Shown piece by piece: positions 1 to 11,701 of a stretch of 64,000 bases of DNA; within the stretch, counting starts at the first letter, position 1, and each line of letters begins with the position of its first letter. Origin of the DNA: Pseudopyrenochaeta lycopersici (taxonomy: Eukaryota > Ascomycota > Dothideomycetes > Pleosporales > Pseudopyrenochaetaceae); NCBI GenBank assembly GCA_003313425.1, contig NHZP01000096.1, positions 1-64,000 of the forward strand, given 5' to 3'. The notes beneath the pieces are model-generated. The model was not told the origin of the DNA, searched no databases, and worked only from the letters and a program-made list of their open reading frames with translations. The position numbers and the translations under genes were made by a program.

Positions 1-535
1 ATATTTTCCCATGAGACATCTGGCGTGTGCAAATAATATACGGTGGCTGTCGGGAAGCAAGCTGCGATATTTGTCTACCCACTCGGCCGTGGACAGTTCC
101 TGACTGGATCAACTAGGTAGTTGTGAAATTCGCTGACGGACGCGAAAGGTCCACATGTAGACATGTTATTCAGCCGGTGATCGTATGCTGGGCCCCGGAG
201 CAAGATCCGATCCATCCAGGTTCAGGCGGTGAAGGCGATGCAACTGCTCGAAGAATGACTTAAGCTGGCGGATTGTTTGTTCTCGGGCGCTTTCGGTCAT
301 GGTAGGCCACGCTTCTCCAAGCTGGCACCCGGGGAGCCGTTTCATAACGATCCAGCTTTGTGTCTTCACCCCCATCCTGTGCAAGGCGTATGTCAAGAAT
401 AGTCGGGATAGGGATGGAGGTGTGGCTTTGTACGTAATTCATGGCTTCGACCTCTCTGCGAAGACGGAAGGCATCGCCCCATTTACGAACAGTATCAGGG
501 GCTCTCAATACGCAAGTCGAGCAAACTGGGGCTTC
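1..535 (-). pseudogene. APH/choline-kinase-fold phosphotransferase-like gene, decayed and cut by the window edge
   Basis: Remains of a small-molecule kinase of the aminoglycoside-phosphotransferase-like family, which is large in fungi and mostly of unknown substrate. On the minus strand the parts follow the family order but sit in different frames: an N-lobe piece with VRKWGDAF and the strand IPIPTILDI (about 535-395), a piece with SWIVMKRLPG (396-200), a piece with GPFASVSEFHNYL (about 150-100), and a catalytic-loop remnant ending in VSWENI near base 5. The loop is shifted by an apparent extra base between HA and the Asp codon. A stop at 166 ends the middle piece. At least three frame breaks make it a pseudogene; sequencing error could explain some. 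The C-terminal lobe lies outside the window. Confidence 0.6.
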
Positions 536-1033
536 GGCCGGTACGTTGATTTAAGCAATTTAAGAGCCGTGCAGGTGGTTTCCACATCCATGTTAAAGAC
601 GATGACGAAAGCATTTGACATGAGCTTCGGGTCACGGAAGTACCATAGAATGCGGATGTTGATCTGGTCCGTGGCTGGCATCACCTGATCAATAAAGCGG
701 TCCGTGCATTGCAACCTATCAATATCCAAGCCACGTTAGAACAAAAACACGAAAACAGCAAGAACTCAAATTTTTGGAAACCACAAGAACAACAGCAGAG
801 TATATAGCGAGAAGCTTATATTATAAGTTTTATAATATTTACTCAGTAGTTGTGGAGGTATTCAGCTGTGACAATCTAAGCTTTTTGGTGTATTTTCGGG
901 TGCGCGACTCGCTCGCCGAGTACGTTTAAGGTGGAGATACTCATTTCTGGGGCCAATGTCCGTACATTGATACAGCACTCAAGACAACAGGATTTGTCGA
1001 AGACCCTGAAAAAGCCAAAAAGACCGTGAGCTA

Positions 1034-1472
1034 GGCTTTGCCTGGCTGAAACACTTTGACAGACACACTGCCTGCAGCCGCTCATGGAGCCTATCGCCTG
1101 CTTATACTAGACGGCCATAGCAGCCACGCAACACCTGAGTTTGACCAGTACTGCAAGGAGAACAGAATTATTAGCCTCTGCATGCCTCCTCATACCTCGC
1201 ATCTCCTGCAGCCTCTTGGCGTTGGCTGCTACTCTCCTCTTCAGCGCGTGTACGGCAGAGAGATAGAAGAGCTCGCGCACGAGGGCACATTTCACGTCAA
1301 TAAGCTAGACTTCCTGTCTACCTATCTCAAGGTTAGACTAGAGGTGTTTACAGAGAAGAACATCAAGGCCGGGAAAAGTGACGTTGCCCCTCTGCGCTTG
1401 ATGCTGCATCGTGATTGGCCAAATCTGTCACCAATCGACACTAGCAGGTTGAGAGCAACGAAGCGGGACTAG
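1034..1472 (+). pseudogene. Fot/pogo-type DDE transposase C-terminal relic
   Basis: Fragment of a Tc1/mariner-superfamily transposase of the fungal Fot/pogo branch. GFAWLKHFDRHT (from 1034) is out of frame with the following YRLLILDGHSSH and MPPHTSHLLQPL, which carry the second catalytic Asp region of the DDE domain. The same motifs occur in the Fot element at 34440-36264 (WLKHFDAHT, LLILDGHESH, MPPHSSHILQPL), so the identification is internally supported. The N-terminal half, terminal inverted repeats and helix-turn-helix are absent. It is an old, inactive copy, with no open start. Confidence 0.8.
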
Positions 1473-1779
1473 TGCGGGACACCTGCGGCACAGTCATGCG
1501 CGGTTGAGTGAGGGAGCATGTCTTTCTTCTCGTCCCAATTGCTCCATACAGCAACAGCTACCCACCACCGTATTTGGCGCAACCCAATTACCACGCCCAA
1601 GTGCAACCAGTTCGAATCGAATGCGATGCTAGGTTTGCGCAACACACTACGGAAACTAAAACGGAAGGAGCTAGCTCCCGAGGTTAGTAGCCGTCTGAAT
1701 CAACATTACAAGCAAGCTTTGAAACGCACTTCTGACGTTAATCGATCCCTTAGAAAGCTTCCCCCAAACAGCATTCCTC
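1473..1779. other. No gene recognised; upstream of the NACHT/ankyrin pseudogene
   Basis: This stretch probably holds the promoter and decayed 5' end of the next gene. A reading frame runs from 1518 into it, but I recognise no domain there. Confidence 0.4.
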
Positions 1780-4700
1780 GCAGGCCCCGACGCCAGCCAC
1801 CGCACGCACAAAACCCTACGGCCTCTTCCTTCTCAGCAATCACGAGCCGCCTGACGACACGAAAGGACTTACTGGAGTAGATATCGTGGCCATACATGGC
1901 CTAAATGGGGACGCTTATACAACATGGCAACACGAGAACGGGACTTTGTGGCTTCGAGATCTTCTTCCGGTTAGCCTTCCCGGGACGCCGGGTATTTACC
2001 TACGGTTATCCATCTGAGCTCTTCTGGAGCAGTTCAGTAGCTACATTACGAGACTACTCCCGGAACCTCCTGATCTCTCTCTCTGCCGTTTCAGAAGGGA
2101 ACCAGCGTCCGATAGTATTCGTCTGCCATAGTCTTGGGGGCATAGTGTGTAAGCAGGTGAGAGCTTCGATAAGACCGTGTCCATGGAATTCTAATTTATC
2201 TCGAGGCCCTTGTTCTGGCGCATGAAGATGACCGCCTATATGGTGACATACTGTCTGCTGCTTCAGGGATTGTATTCTTTGGAACACCACATCGCGGCTC
2301 TAAGGGAGCCGATATCGGGAAAATTGTGGGAAGAGTAGTTAACGTGTGTTTAAGCGCTTCACAGACCGCAGGCATAGCTGGCTCAGTACGAGCCGATCTT
2401 CTCACAACCCTGGGATCCAATTCCCAAGTACTAAGTGAACTCCGCCGTCTCTTCCCGAAATCGTTTGAGAAATTTGGAGATTGTCACTTTCCACGAAACG
2501 GAAACAATGCCCGGGCTGTCTGAATTGGTGAGACTATTTCCAGGGAATGCATCTATATGAAGCAGCGACTAATTCATCTGTAAATATAGGTTGTTGATCA
2601 GCATTCTGCCATAATGGAAATCCCAGGTGAGGATATCATACCACTTTTTGCGAACCATAGAACCATGTGTCGTTTCGAAGGGGCAATGGATGAGGGTTAC
2701 AGCTACGCCTTAAGGGCTATCAAACGATTGGCTGGAACAACCCCCTTGAACCGAGAGATGTCAAAGAATGCGAACCGGACATCATCCAATCAGTGTACGT
2801 AATAGTAGACGAGCCACAGTGCAGCGCCAACTAAGCAACCGATTAGCTCTAAGCGAGGCTGAAAGATCCTGCATGGTCCTGCTGAACTCAATCTACCTCG
2901 CAGAATACAAAGCACAACTACCAAAGCCAGTGCAAGGGACCTGCAGTTGGATTCTGACCCACCCTGCATATTTGTCTTGGATAGCCACTGAAGAAACGAG
3001 ACTACTTTGGGTCACGGGTGAACCTGGTTGCGGCAAAACCATGCTTTCTGCCTATCTAGCAGACCACCTAAGACTGGGTCGCACCGACTCTGTCAGGCCT
3101 CAAGTCTTTTTCTTCTTCTGCGACGACAAAGTCAGGTCTCAGAGAGATGGAAACGCTATACTTCGAGGCATCCTATATCAAATCCTACAACAACATCGGA
3201 AACTCATCAGGCATGTAAAGAGTCGATACGAATTGGACGGGCCTAGCCTCGCAAACTCCTTCCCGGCACTGTGGGAATTGTTCCTAAAAATAGTTGCAGA
3301 TTCTACGTCAGGCGCTGTCCGAATTATAGTTGACGCGATCGATGAGTGTGAAGTAAGGACGCGCAAGAGCTTCCTGAACGCTATGATGCAATTAGTGAAC
3401 GAGCCCCAGGAAAATTATCGACAATCCCAGAACTGTATAAAGTTTCTAATAACCAGCCGGCCATCGCTCGGCAATTCTTACAACCTCACGGGGTTGATGA
3501 AAACCAGACTACCAATCGAGAAAAATCAGAACGATATCAGTAAGGACGTCAAGCTAGTCATTCGAAGCAAGGTTGGCGAGATTGCAAACAAGTTCCGTTG
3601 CAACAATGAAACCAAGCATTATCTAGAACAAGTGCTGTACTCCAAGTCTGACCAGAATTTTCTCTGGCTGAATATGGTGCTCCATAGCCTTGAAGCAAGT
3701 AAAAGGGCGTCGAAGAACGAGTTCGAGCGAATCATCAACACATTCCCCGAGAGTCTGGAAGCTACATATAGTAGATTCATACGTGGAATTTCATCTGAGG
3801 ACCGGGAAGACGCTGGAAAGTTCTTTCGACTGCTCATCGGAGGTTCCAGACACCTGACATTGATGGAGATGAACACTGCGTTCACAATTGATCAAAAACA
3901 CAAAGCTGTGGCCGATCTTGTAGATGACTTGCAGCTCTCTATTAGCTCAACACTTCAAAATATTGTGGGGCCCTTCATCCGCATCAAGGATGTTAATCAT
4001 AGCACAAACGAAGATTGGAAAGTCTCGCTCATACACCAGTCCGCTAAAGAATATCTGACAGAGCTCTCAGTACGTTCTACAGACAAGATAGTGCAGAGCC
4101 TCGCGGTACCTTTAGCGGATGCAGCGCTGAGCATATCCCAGTCATGCATGCGATACCTTCTTCTGCAGGACTTTCAATCGGATGTTTTTGCCCCGGGACG
4201 GACGAGCCTTGATTCCAGCTCGCCCAATTCATTTCCTTCGCTCCCATTCACGGACTTTGATACATCGGGCTTAGATGGCCCTCTTACCCTAGACGATCAT
4301 CTCAGCCTTGACAACCTCTTTAAAGACCCACAGACTATGGACGAGGAGCAATGTACTCTGATCGCGCAAGAATACAAATTTTTTGACTACGCCTGCAACC
4401 TCTTGGGCAGAGCACTTCTCGCTATGCGAAGACATTGCCCCAAAAGATGCCCTGGAGTCTGTTCATCGACTGACAGCGAGCTCGAGCTGCGTTCTGACAA
4501 ACTGGTTGAAGTACTACTGGATCAAAAAAAATATGGAATACCCATTTCCAGATAGTTTTGAGACGATTGAAGTAGCCGCATTCTTCAACCTGTCCATGCT
4601 GCTTACCGAGACATTGGCAAAGGCAGATTATGATAGCGAAGCAAGAAAAGTCCGAGCGTTGTTTTGGGCGGCGGAGAATGTCTTCCTTGGACTCTATCAG

Positions 4701-5679
4701 ATTGTTGCTTCAACATGGCACAAACTCAAACGGCATTGGTCTCGATCGGCAAACACCTCTGACTATATCTGCGCAATATGGGCATCTTGATGCTGTCAAG
4801 ATACTCCTCAACGATTCATGTACAGAGAAAACTTTGCGGGGAAAATCTGGAAGATCAGCACTGTCTTTTGCCGCAGGGAATGGGCACTTGGAGGTTGTAG
4901 AAGCGCTTTTGGAAAGTGGAGCATTCAGACCTGACGACCAAGATAATATATATTGGACGCCACTCTTCTGGGCTGTGCAAGGAGACCATGCAAGTATCGC
5001 GCAATTATTGCTAAAGCAGCCATCAATCGACATCAACAAAGTCGACAAAGCTGGACGCTCAGTCCTATCCTGGGCGGCGGGGGAAGGCACCCTAAGCGCT
5101 TTGAAGGTCCTACTTCGACACCCCTCCGTTGATCTCAATCTCAAAGATACCAAAGGACGCTCTCCATTGTCATGGGCTGCAGGGAACGGCCAAAGAGAAG
5201 CGGTCAGTATTTTGATGCACAAGACGGGCGTTGACAAAGCCACCAAAGACAACGACCTACGGAATGCAATCTCATGGGCATGTCAAGGCGGCCATACCGA
5301 CACACTACGTACTTTACTCAAGAACAAGTGTAGCGGTGAGGACGATGTGGATGTAGACGCTTGGACGCCGCTGCTATGGGCACTCTTCGTCCGGTCCCCT
5401 GCGACGGTGGAAGCGCTTCTTTCAACCCGCCGCGTGCAAATCGACCGGCAAGACGGCTACGGTCGCACGGCATTAATTTGGGCTGCGAGCTACGGATACC
5501 TAGACGTGGTGCAGCTGCTGCTATCATGGGGAGCGAGTCTACATATGAAGAACCAAAGGGGGTATACGGCAGTTGATGTTGCCAGAGCGGAAGGGCAAAC
5601 TGAGGTGTCGGAGTTTTTGGAGACTCTGTGGGACAAGGATGCAGAGAGGAGTGTAGAGCAGCGAGCTTTGCCCCGCTAG
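1780..5679 (+). pseudogene. Lipase-like/NACHT/ankyrin STAND protein (NLR-like), multiply frameshifted
   Basis: A fungal STAND receptor in three parts. First, an alpha/beta-hydrolase-like N-terminal domain: VDIVAIHGLNGDAYTTW near 1879, the nucleophile elbow CHSLGG near 2130, and GTPHRGS. Second, a NACHT domain in the frame open from 2768 to 4555: Walker A GEPGCGKT at residues 84-91, Walker B IIVDAIDEC at 186-194, and HQSAKEYL further on. Third, eight or so ankyrin repeats (4630-5679). Two introns fit well: 2157-2205 and 2528-2589. Reading needs frame changes near 1820, 1980, 2475, 2770, 4400 and 4690. Such receptors bind a ligand through the repeats and activate the N-terminal effector; this copy should not make a full protein unless the breaks are sequence errors. 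Confidence 0.8.
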
Positions 5680-5699
5680 ATCTCTTCGAGACCGGATTC

Positions 5700-5923
5700 T
5701 AAAGGAGGGTGCACATGTTGCTACGCCTTTTCACTGTGACTATGGCTAAAACGTCTCTATTGGTGACAATGTTATCATTGGACCTGACTGCCAACTGCTA
5801 GATTCAGCCAAGATTACACATCGGAAGGAACACTAAGATTGGCGCTCGTGTCACCATGACGACACTGGAAACACCAACTGACACAACAGCTTTGAAAGGG
5901 AGCTACGCCAACACGGTGCTGTG
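5700..5923 (+). pseudogene. Maltose/galactoside O-acetyltransferase-like (left-handed beta-helix) relic
   Basis: Short remnant of a hexapeptide-repeat acetyltransferase of the maltose/galactoside/nodulation type. One frame gives AHVATPFHCDYG, then a TAA, then NVSIGDNVIIGPDCQLLDSA; a second frame gives HIGRNTKIGARVTMTTLETP and ends at a TGA at about 5921. The I-G-x-N and I-G-x-x-V steps are the hexapeptide coils of the beta-helix. There is an internal stop and a frameshift, and both ends of the enzyme are missing. Confidence 0.65.
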
Positions 5924-6068
5924 AATCTACTGACGTTCGTAGCCAGCGAACGTGTGATCGTCTACACCTCCTATAAAGATGCAGTAGTTACCTTGCCAGA
6001 ACCTGAACACTTATTTGCGGGATCACCACAAGTGTGGAGGGACCGTCTGAGCAAAGGCGCGATCGCGT

Positions 6069-6530
6069 TCATCGGTCGATCTGACTGGATTGGGCCTGTG
6101 CTTGCGTTTGAGCTGGGAACGACGGGGTCGGTTGTCGCTCCTCCCCATGTTGTTCCATCGAAGAAGGTGACGGGTTGAGGTCTGCGTTGTGGACGAGCTG
6201 TTTGGCTATTGTCGGTGGTGCTGGTTCGGGGTTCATCGGTCGACGCGTCTCGACGCGTCGGCGTCCGATCTGGCTGGTCAGGTGGAGGAAGACGTTGTAT
6301 TCTGGCAGAAATGTCTGTTTTTCCATCCGTTTTGTGTATCGCTCTGATTTTTTACGTCTCCATCCACCACGATATAGCTGTGACGACAGAATTTCTAGCG
6401 ACTTCGAAAAGATTACCTGATGAGTGGCTTCGGTTCCAATAGGAAAGACCTTCCTAGACGCCTTTACGAAGAGGAAATCCTTTGCAGACTGATGCACAAA
6501 GTAGACTATGTCATGTTGATCATAGGTTGT
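6069..6530 (-). pseudogene. NACHT-STAND fragment (post-NACHT winged-helix region)
   Basis: On the minus strand, DIVYFVHQSAKDFLFVKAS followed by FSKSLEILSSQLYR matches the region after the NACHT domain in fungal NACHT/WD40 or NACHT/ankyrin receptors, where V-H-Q-S-A-K-D-F-L is a hallmark. Downstream the frame stays open to 6069 but turns into low-complexity sequence (QTQAQAQSSQ) unlike the family. There is no start, no Walker A and no repeat domain. It is one of several separate NLR pieces in the window. Confidence 0.65.
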
Positions 6531-6642
6531 GCCTGACTAGCTATGCACCCCGTTTTCGCACCCGTAGTGGATCCCTGTCCGGGTGCTTGGTCCTCGCGAA
6601 ATATAGTACGGTTTTAGCCGCTATGCTCGGAAAGCGAATAGC

Positions 6643-6782
6643 TTATTGATGAAATCTTAGGTACGACCGCAGGAGTTGGACCACCGCCTTGTGTCCGTTC
6701 TGTGCTGCCCACAATAGCGGCGTCTGTCCGTCCTGATCCTTGGAGTCGACGTCGGCATTGCCTGTGTCAAGCAGCATGGCCC
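6643..6782 (-). pseudogene. Ankyrin-repeat fragment
   Basis: The minus strand reads one ankyrin unit (DVDSKDQDGQTPLLWAAQNG followed by HKAVVQLL) ending at a TAA at 6643-6645. The D-G-Q-T-P-L-x-W-A-A-x-x-G-H core is the repeat signature. It lies upstream, in transcription order, of the NACHT fragment at 6069-6530, the reverse of normal domain order, so the two were brought together by rearrangement. Confidence 0.65.
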
Positions 6783-6943
6783 TTCAACACCACACTGCTA
6801 CCGACGAAGACATTGTCCAGCATTGTTTACGCACCAACTTGAGTCGAAATGTTATTAGCGAGCCTGAAGGGGGCGATTCTTTGGGCCGGTTCTGGAGAAA
6901 AGAAGGGCATGATTCACTCATGGAAATGTATCATATTGCCAAA

Positions 6944-8207
6944 TTACTTGTTCCCAAACCAAGGATCTTGGAGGATTTCTTGCGCTGACGCCCTCGTTGA
7001 AGGCTCAAATCGCAATAGCCTACGAACAAGCGCGCCCACTTTGACGATTTCCTCTCGTGTCAAGTCCTCTTTCCTCACGCCGTCAAAGTATGTTTCCTCT
7101 AACCACTCACCCATACCACCTGTTGTGAAGTTCTGCACGAATTTTCTGAGCATGGGTAGGGTTGCCGACATGAGCGAATAGCCGAGTAAGACCTGCTGCC
7201 AGATTACTGTAGCGGCGACGTTCACGCCGGTTTCATTGCTGGAGAGAAAGCGGATCGATGTGACCAGGTACGCGATGATGCAGGCGACGGCTCTAAAGGT
7301 CGGTTAGCGAGTCTCAGAAATAGGAGGGAGCCACGTAGCTTACGGAAGCCGGAAAGCGAATGCGACGATGACAAGGAGCTTTTCGCTCCATGCCATATTG
7401 ATGCTGGTGAGGAAAAGGGCTGGTAATATCACGATTGCGCACTCAAGCATAATCTCTGATATAAAAATTGCTAGCAGTCGGGCTGCCTGGCTCATTTGTA
7501 AGCGGTCATACATTGTGAAGAGATCGGGAAACTTGAGAAGGAGCGACGGACATGATTAGCACACTGGACGTTCTGCTGGCCTAACACGACGAAGTTGGGT
7601 GAACAATCGACCGAAATGGCAAGTGCAGAAGCCGCTCCCCATGCGCAAATGATGGCGGTAGCGATATTGCTGGCCCACCATTGCCTCTTGAGCTCGTAGG
7701 TGAATAACGCTCGGATCGTAAGTAGGAGGGAGCATTTTGAAAGACATAGAGCGACGACGAGGAGGATCCGACTTGCAAAGAAGAACTACGCATTGAAAAA
7801 GAGTTATTATGCGATCTGACGTCAGGGTTAACCGCTAAGAGGGCTGGGTACCTTGACCATGTGAGCTAAGTCTCGAGAGTTAATCATGGACGTAGCTTTC
7901 CCGAGACCGTTATGGTATGCAATAAAAATGGAGATCCACTGGCCGAGGCCGACGATCTGATTTGGATGGATAAGCAAATCTGGCTTGAAGCTAGTGGGTA
8001 ATACATGAGGCTGACTTTTGCGCATACAATGACTAGATCATCGAGGCCCCATCTGTGCCATTTTACAATCGTGATGCGCACAATGAGGACTAGAAAAGTG
8101 AAGACTAAGGTGATAACAGCTGCGATGAATATCGGGGCACCGTAGTCAGTTTCTGAAACTACAGCAAAGCGATTTCCGGTCGGTGCTGCTGGGGACGGCA
8201 GAGGCAT
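6944..8207 (-). CDS. SAT4-like rhodopsin-domain membrane protein fused to a protein-kinase C-terminal tail (chimeric)
   Basis: Seven-helix fungal integral membrane protein of the rhodopsin/SAT4-like family, of unknown biochemical role. I start at ATG 8207 (MPLPSPAAPTGN); the nearby reading with LDDLVI, IVGLGQW, FFFASRILLVVALCLSKCSLL, FAFRLP and WQQVLLGYSLMSATLPMLR follows the family. Introns are seen at about 7278-7345 (gtaagc...ag) and near 7800-7850; a frame change near 7540 is either an intron I cannot place or a lesion. After FVQNFTTGG the frame runs straight into EWLEETYFDGVRKEDLTREE and LLRFEPSTRASAQEILQDPW, the C-lobe end of an SRPK-like kinase, then stops at 6944. The kinase catalytic core is absent. 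The fusion is probably a rearrangement product; whether it is expressed is unknown. Confidence 0.6.
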
Positions 8208-8827
8208 GGGAAGCTGCAAAGTTGTAGATATGGGGATTTGGAGGTTGAAGATGATAACGAGTTCCGACTCCGAAACGGCGGAACCACAGGCATATCTAAA
8301 CTCGCAGATGTATTCTGACCAATGTGTCGAGGTGCTGCATTGCGTGAAGGGTGGTGTTCATTCAGAGACACGAAGATATGTGACGATGCGGCAAAGCAAG
8401 CATGGCCAAGCTGGACCCTCCCTGTAATCTGTCGCCATGTCTCGGAGGCGGGATTTCACCGCAGCGATGGTACTGGACAGACAGCCGGTGGTGAACCTGA
8501 CTATTCACTGCTGCGAGCTTGGCGCATTTCTTTTTGAGATGTGCCCCGGCCTTTGCTCAGACGGTCCCTCCACACGAGCCGTGCCGGCTTCCATCCGCGC
8601 ACGGGCGCTTTCCCCACGGGTGATATCCGGTCCAGTCAAAATGTGCTTGTGAGCCAACCCCTGCTGCATGATGCATGTGCAATAATTGTCCTTCCCGCAC
8701 TTCAACATTGACATGATTTTTCTCCGCATCCTCTTAATGGATACCAGTCGCTCGGGTTTTGTTCTCGTTTAGCCCCAAGGGAAAAACCAAAATCTTCCAT
8801 TTTGTCTCATCCGTCTGGAGGAGAGCA

Positions 8828-10687
8828 ATGTCAAATCAACCTCTGAGCGAAGCCAAATCATCTTTGGCCGACCACACCTATGGCGAGAATGAAATCTCCG
8901 ACAGCGATCTAGCGGTCTCTGCAAAAGGCGGCACAGCGCAAGATGGTAGCGACATGCATCGCATGGGAAAGCTGCAGCAACTGAGGGTATGCGTCTCTCA
9001 CTCCCTGAAACTATTCAGCCCGACTAATCTGTTTCGCTAGCGCAATTTCCGTCTTCATTCCATTTTTGGTTATGCTGTTGTTATGGGATGCACTTGGGAA
9101 TATGCACTTGTGTAAGACACTTCACCTCATTCTGCTACTAGTCGAGTAACTGATCTACTCCATTAGCATCATTTCCCTCTCCTTAATGAATGGAGGAACC
9201 GCTGGTGGTATATGGATGTTCCTTATTACCTGTGTTGGCATGTTCTTCGTGGTTCTCTCCTTAGCTGAGATGGCCTCAATGTGAGACTTTACCGGTGCGA
9301 GTAGAGGTTAGCACGAAAGCTGATCGAACCAGGGCGCCCACGGCAGGAGGCCAATACCACTGGGTTTCTGAATTTGCGCCGCCGAACCAGCAGAAATTTT
9401 TAAGCTATATCACGGGTCCGTAAGCTCTCGCACATAACGATACTAACGAAAGTGACGACTGATTTGTTGTAGGATGGTTTTCAGTCATCGGTTGGCAGGC
9501 AGCCATGGCAAGTACGGCTTATGCTGTCGCCCTTCAACTTCAGGGATTAGTGGCGTTGAATGTGCCTGACTACACCATTACAGGCTGGCAGAGTACGCTT
9601 CTCTGTATCGCCACAGCACTGTTTGCAATCCTTTGGAATACTATTCTCGTCCGAACACTTCCACTGATGGAAGGCATCGTCATGATCCTACATGTTTTCG
9701 GATTCATAAGCTTCGTTGTTGTGCTGTGGGTCCTGGGCCCTCGATCAGAGCCACAAGCGGTGTTCACCGAGTTTCAAGACAACGGGGGCTGGGGAAGCAT
9801 TGGGTTATCATGTCTTGTGGGGATGACCGGACCCGTTATCACCTTGATTGGAGCCGACGCGGCGTGCCATTTGTCTGAGGAGCTCAAGGATGCATCATGG
9901 GCGCTTCCAAGGTCCATGATAGCTACAGCTGTTCTCAACTACAGTCTCGGATTTGTTATGACCATAACCATCATGTCTACGCTTGGAGATGTTGATGAGA
10001 TCCTCGTCACCCCAACCGGGCAGCCTTATATCCAAGTCCTTCTCAATGCCACTCAATCCCGGAAAGGAACATCCGTCATGGCTGCCGTTGTTGCTACCTT
10101 GCTTCTCTTTGCCGCCGTCAACCTCGCTACTACGGTATCGCGTCAGCTCTTCGCATTTGCGCGAGACCAAGGCCTTCCTGGCTCACGATGGCTTTCATAT
10201 GTAAGATACATATCTGTCAAATTCCGGACTACGACAAGACTGATATTTTTAGATTCCGGCTGGTTGGGACATTCCACTCAATGCTGTTACTACCACGCTG
10301 ATCATTACCGCGTTGCTTAGTCTCATCATCATCGGCTCATCTATTGCCTTCAACGTCATCATATCAATCGGGCAGGTTGGAACTGTGGGCTCGTATATTC
10401 TTGCAATATCCTGCATCTTCCGAAAACGCCTTGTAGGAGAACCGCTCTTGCCATCTCAATTCAATCTAGGAAGAGCTGGTTTGGCCATCAACGCCATTGC
10501 ATTGTGTTTTCTGGTCCTGGCATTTGTCTTTCCTTTCTTCCCGTTGAACAAGAACCCCACTCCCGCCCAGATGAATTGGAACGTTCTTGTTACAGGGTTC
10601 ACAATGGCGGTGGCTCTCATTTACTACGCCATCAAAGGACGAAAGACTTATAACGGACCTGTTACATACGTTCGGCGCAGCGAGTAG
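8828..10687 (+). CDS. APC-superfamily amino acid/GABA/choline permease
   Basis: Intact plasma-membrane transporter of the amino acid-polyamine-organocation superfamily, closest in pattern to fungal GABA/choline permeases. Six exons (8828-8986, 9041-9111, 9167-9280, 9333-9415, 9473-10200, 10253-10687) join without a frame break to 529 aa, and all five introns are GT-AG. The cytosolic N-terminus (about 55 aa, acidic) leads into NFRLHSIFGYAVVMGCTWEY, then SLMNGGTAGGIWMF and APTAGGQYHWVSEFAPPNQQ, the consensus around helices 1-3. HLSEELKDASWALPRSM and AVNLATTVSRQLFAFARDQG are the later conserved loops. About twelve hydrophobic segments are visible. The ATG follows a long 5' stretch; an in-frame upstream start lacks an ATG. 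Substrate cannot be told from sequence. Confidence 0.9.
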
Positions 10688-10758
10688 AAAAACATCAAGC
10701 TTTTGGCCCTACAGGCTATATTTGACCTCGTTACGACTAGTTAATGTGTTTATGGATA

Positions 10759-10927
10759 ACGTATTCCATCATCGAGTCCGCCAACCATCGAGTGAGCCAA
10801 AATCTCTTGGCACCCAACATGACTACTACTACGCGTAATGTCTCAACCAACTTACTTAAATCAATCCTAAAATGAAGGCAGGATAGAGCTTCCTCGCTAG
10901 GCTATAAAGCAAGGCTAATTTAAAAGC
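10759..10927 (+). mobile_element. Truncated 5' end of the Fot/pogo element found at 34440-36264
   Basis: About 169 bp that match 34440-34608 from the terminal inverted repeat (ACGTATTCCATCATCGAG) through the transposase start. A TA dinucleotide at 10757-10758 precedes it, as expected for Tc1/mariner insertion. The transposase ATG is at 10838. In its frame the stops TAA 10868, TAG 10898 and TAA 10916 all replace Gln codons. The rest of the element and the right end are missing. Confidence 0.85.
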
Positions 10928-11701
10928 CTCTGGAGCCGAAAACACGTCCTCGCTGACGTCGAGGCCATTTCGTTCTGTAGCTAGTGCTGCGCTCGAGGCA
11001 GGATCGTGCCTGTCGATCATAAATGTCCCGCTTATAGTTCCCGCAGTGGATCAAGCTCTAACATTAACTTAGCTGACATTAGTTTCAGGCTTAAGTGGGG
11101 TCCTACATCTGGTACCCTGTGGAACACGTCTTGGCAGTAATCGACTTGATAGATGCTTATGGTGGTGACTCCACGCACACTCTTCCTCTTCTAACACAGA
11201 CTTAAAAATTCAACGCCTCCAGCGCAATCTGGTGGCGTTGAAGATATGTTGGCGTGGATAAAGAAGGAGGTTGAAATAGACATCAGATATCGCCACTTTT
11301 TGCGGGTGGGCACTAAGAGATCTCACGGCTAGATCAGGTCTCGGGAGACGGAGGGTCCACTGCGGGATTTAAAATAGTGCCACATCTACCCCTGCACAAC
11401 TCTAGACAGCTGTCAATTAACGGTAAATCTGTTTCTGATTCCTAGATTTGAATCTCGCTCCGCTTCCGAAACCTCACTCTGACCCTGGCAACATAATCTT
11501 TTGGCATAAGCCAAACCAGCGTTTGTGAAAAACGCATCAGCTCGACCCTTCCGATTCAAGCTTGTACATCTAGATGCTCACTAGTGGGACGGAGTCGCGT
11601 CACCAGTGAAGGTTCCTAAGATACAATATCATAGCAGTAAAACCAATCTTGCTGTGAGCGAACCCGAAATCCGAAACGCGACCGACCCGCCGGCTAATAA
11701 C
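10928..11701. other. No gene recognised
   Basis: Intergenic stretch between the truncated Fot end and the 3' end of the DUF7924-type gene. I see no coding frame, RNA gene or repeat that I can name. Confidence 0.5.

Noticed and set aside
6740..7181. Plus-strand frames over 6740-7181
   Set aside because: They are antisense to the ankyrin remnant and to the kinase tail of the rhodopsin fusion, both of which carry recognisable motifs on the minus strand.
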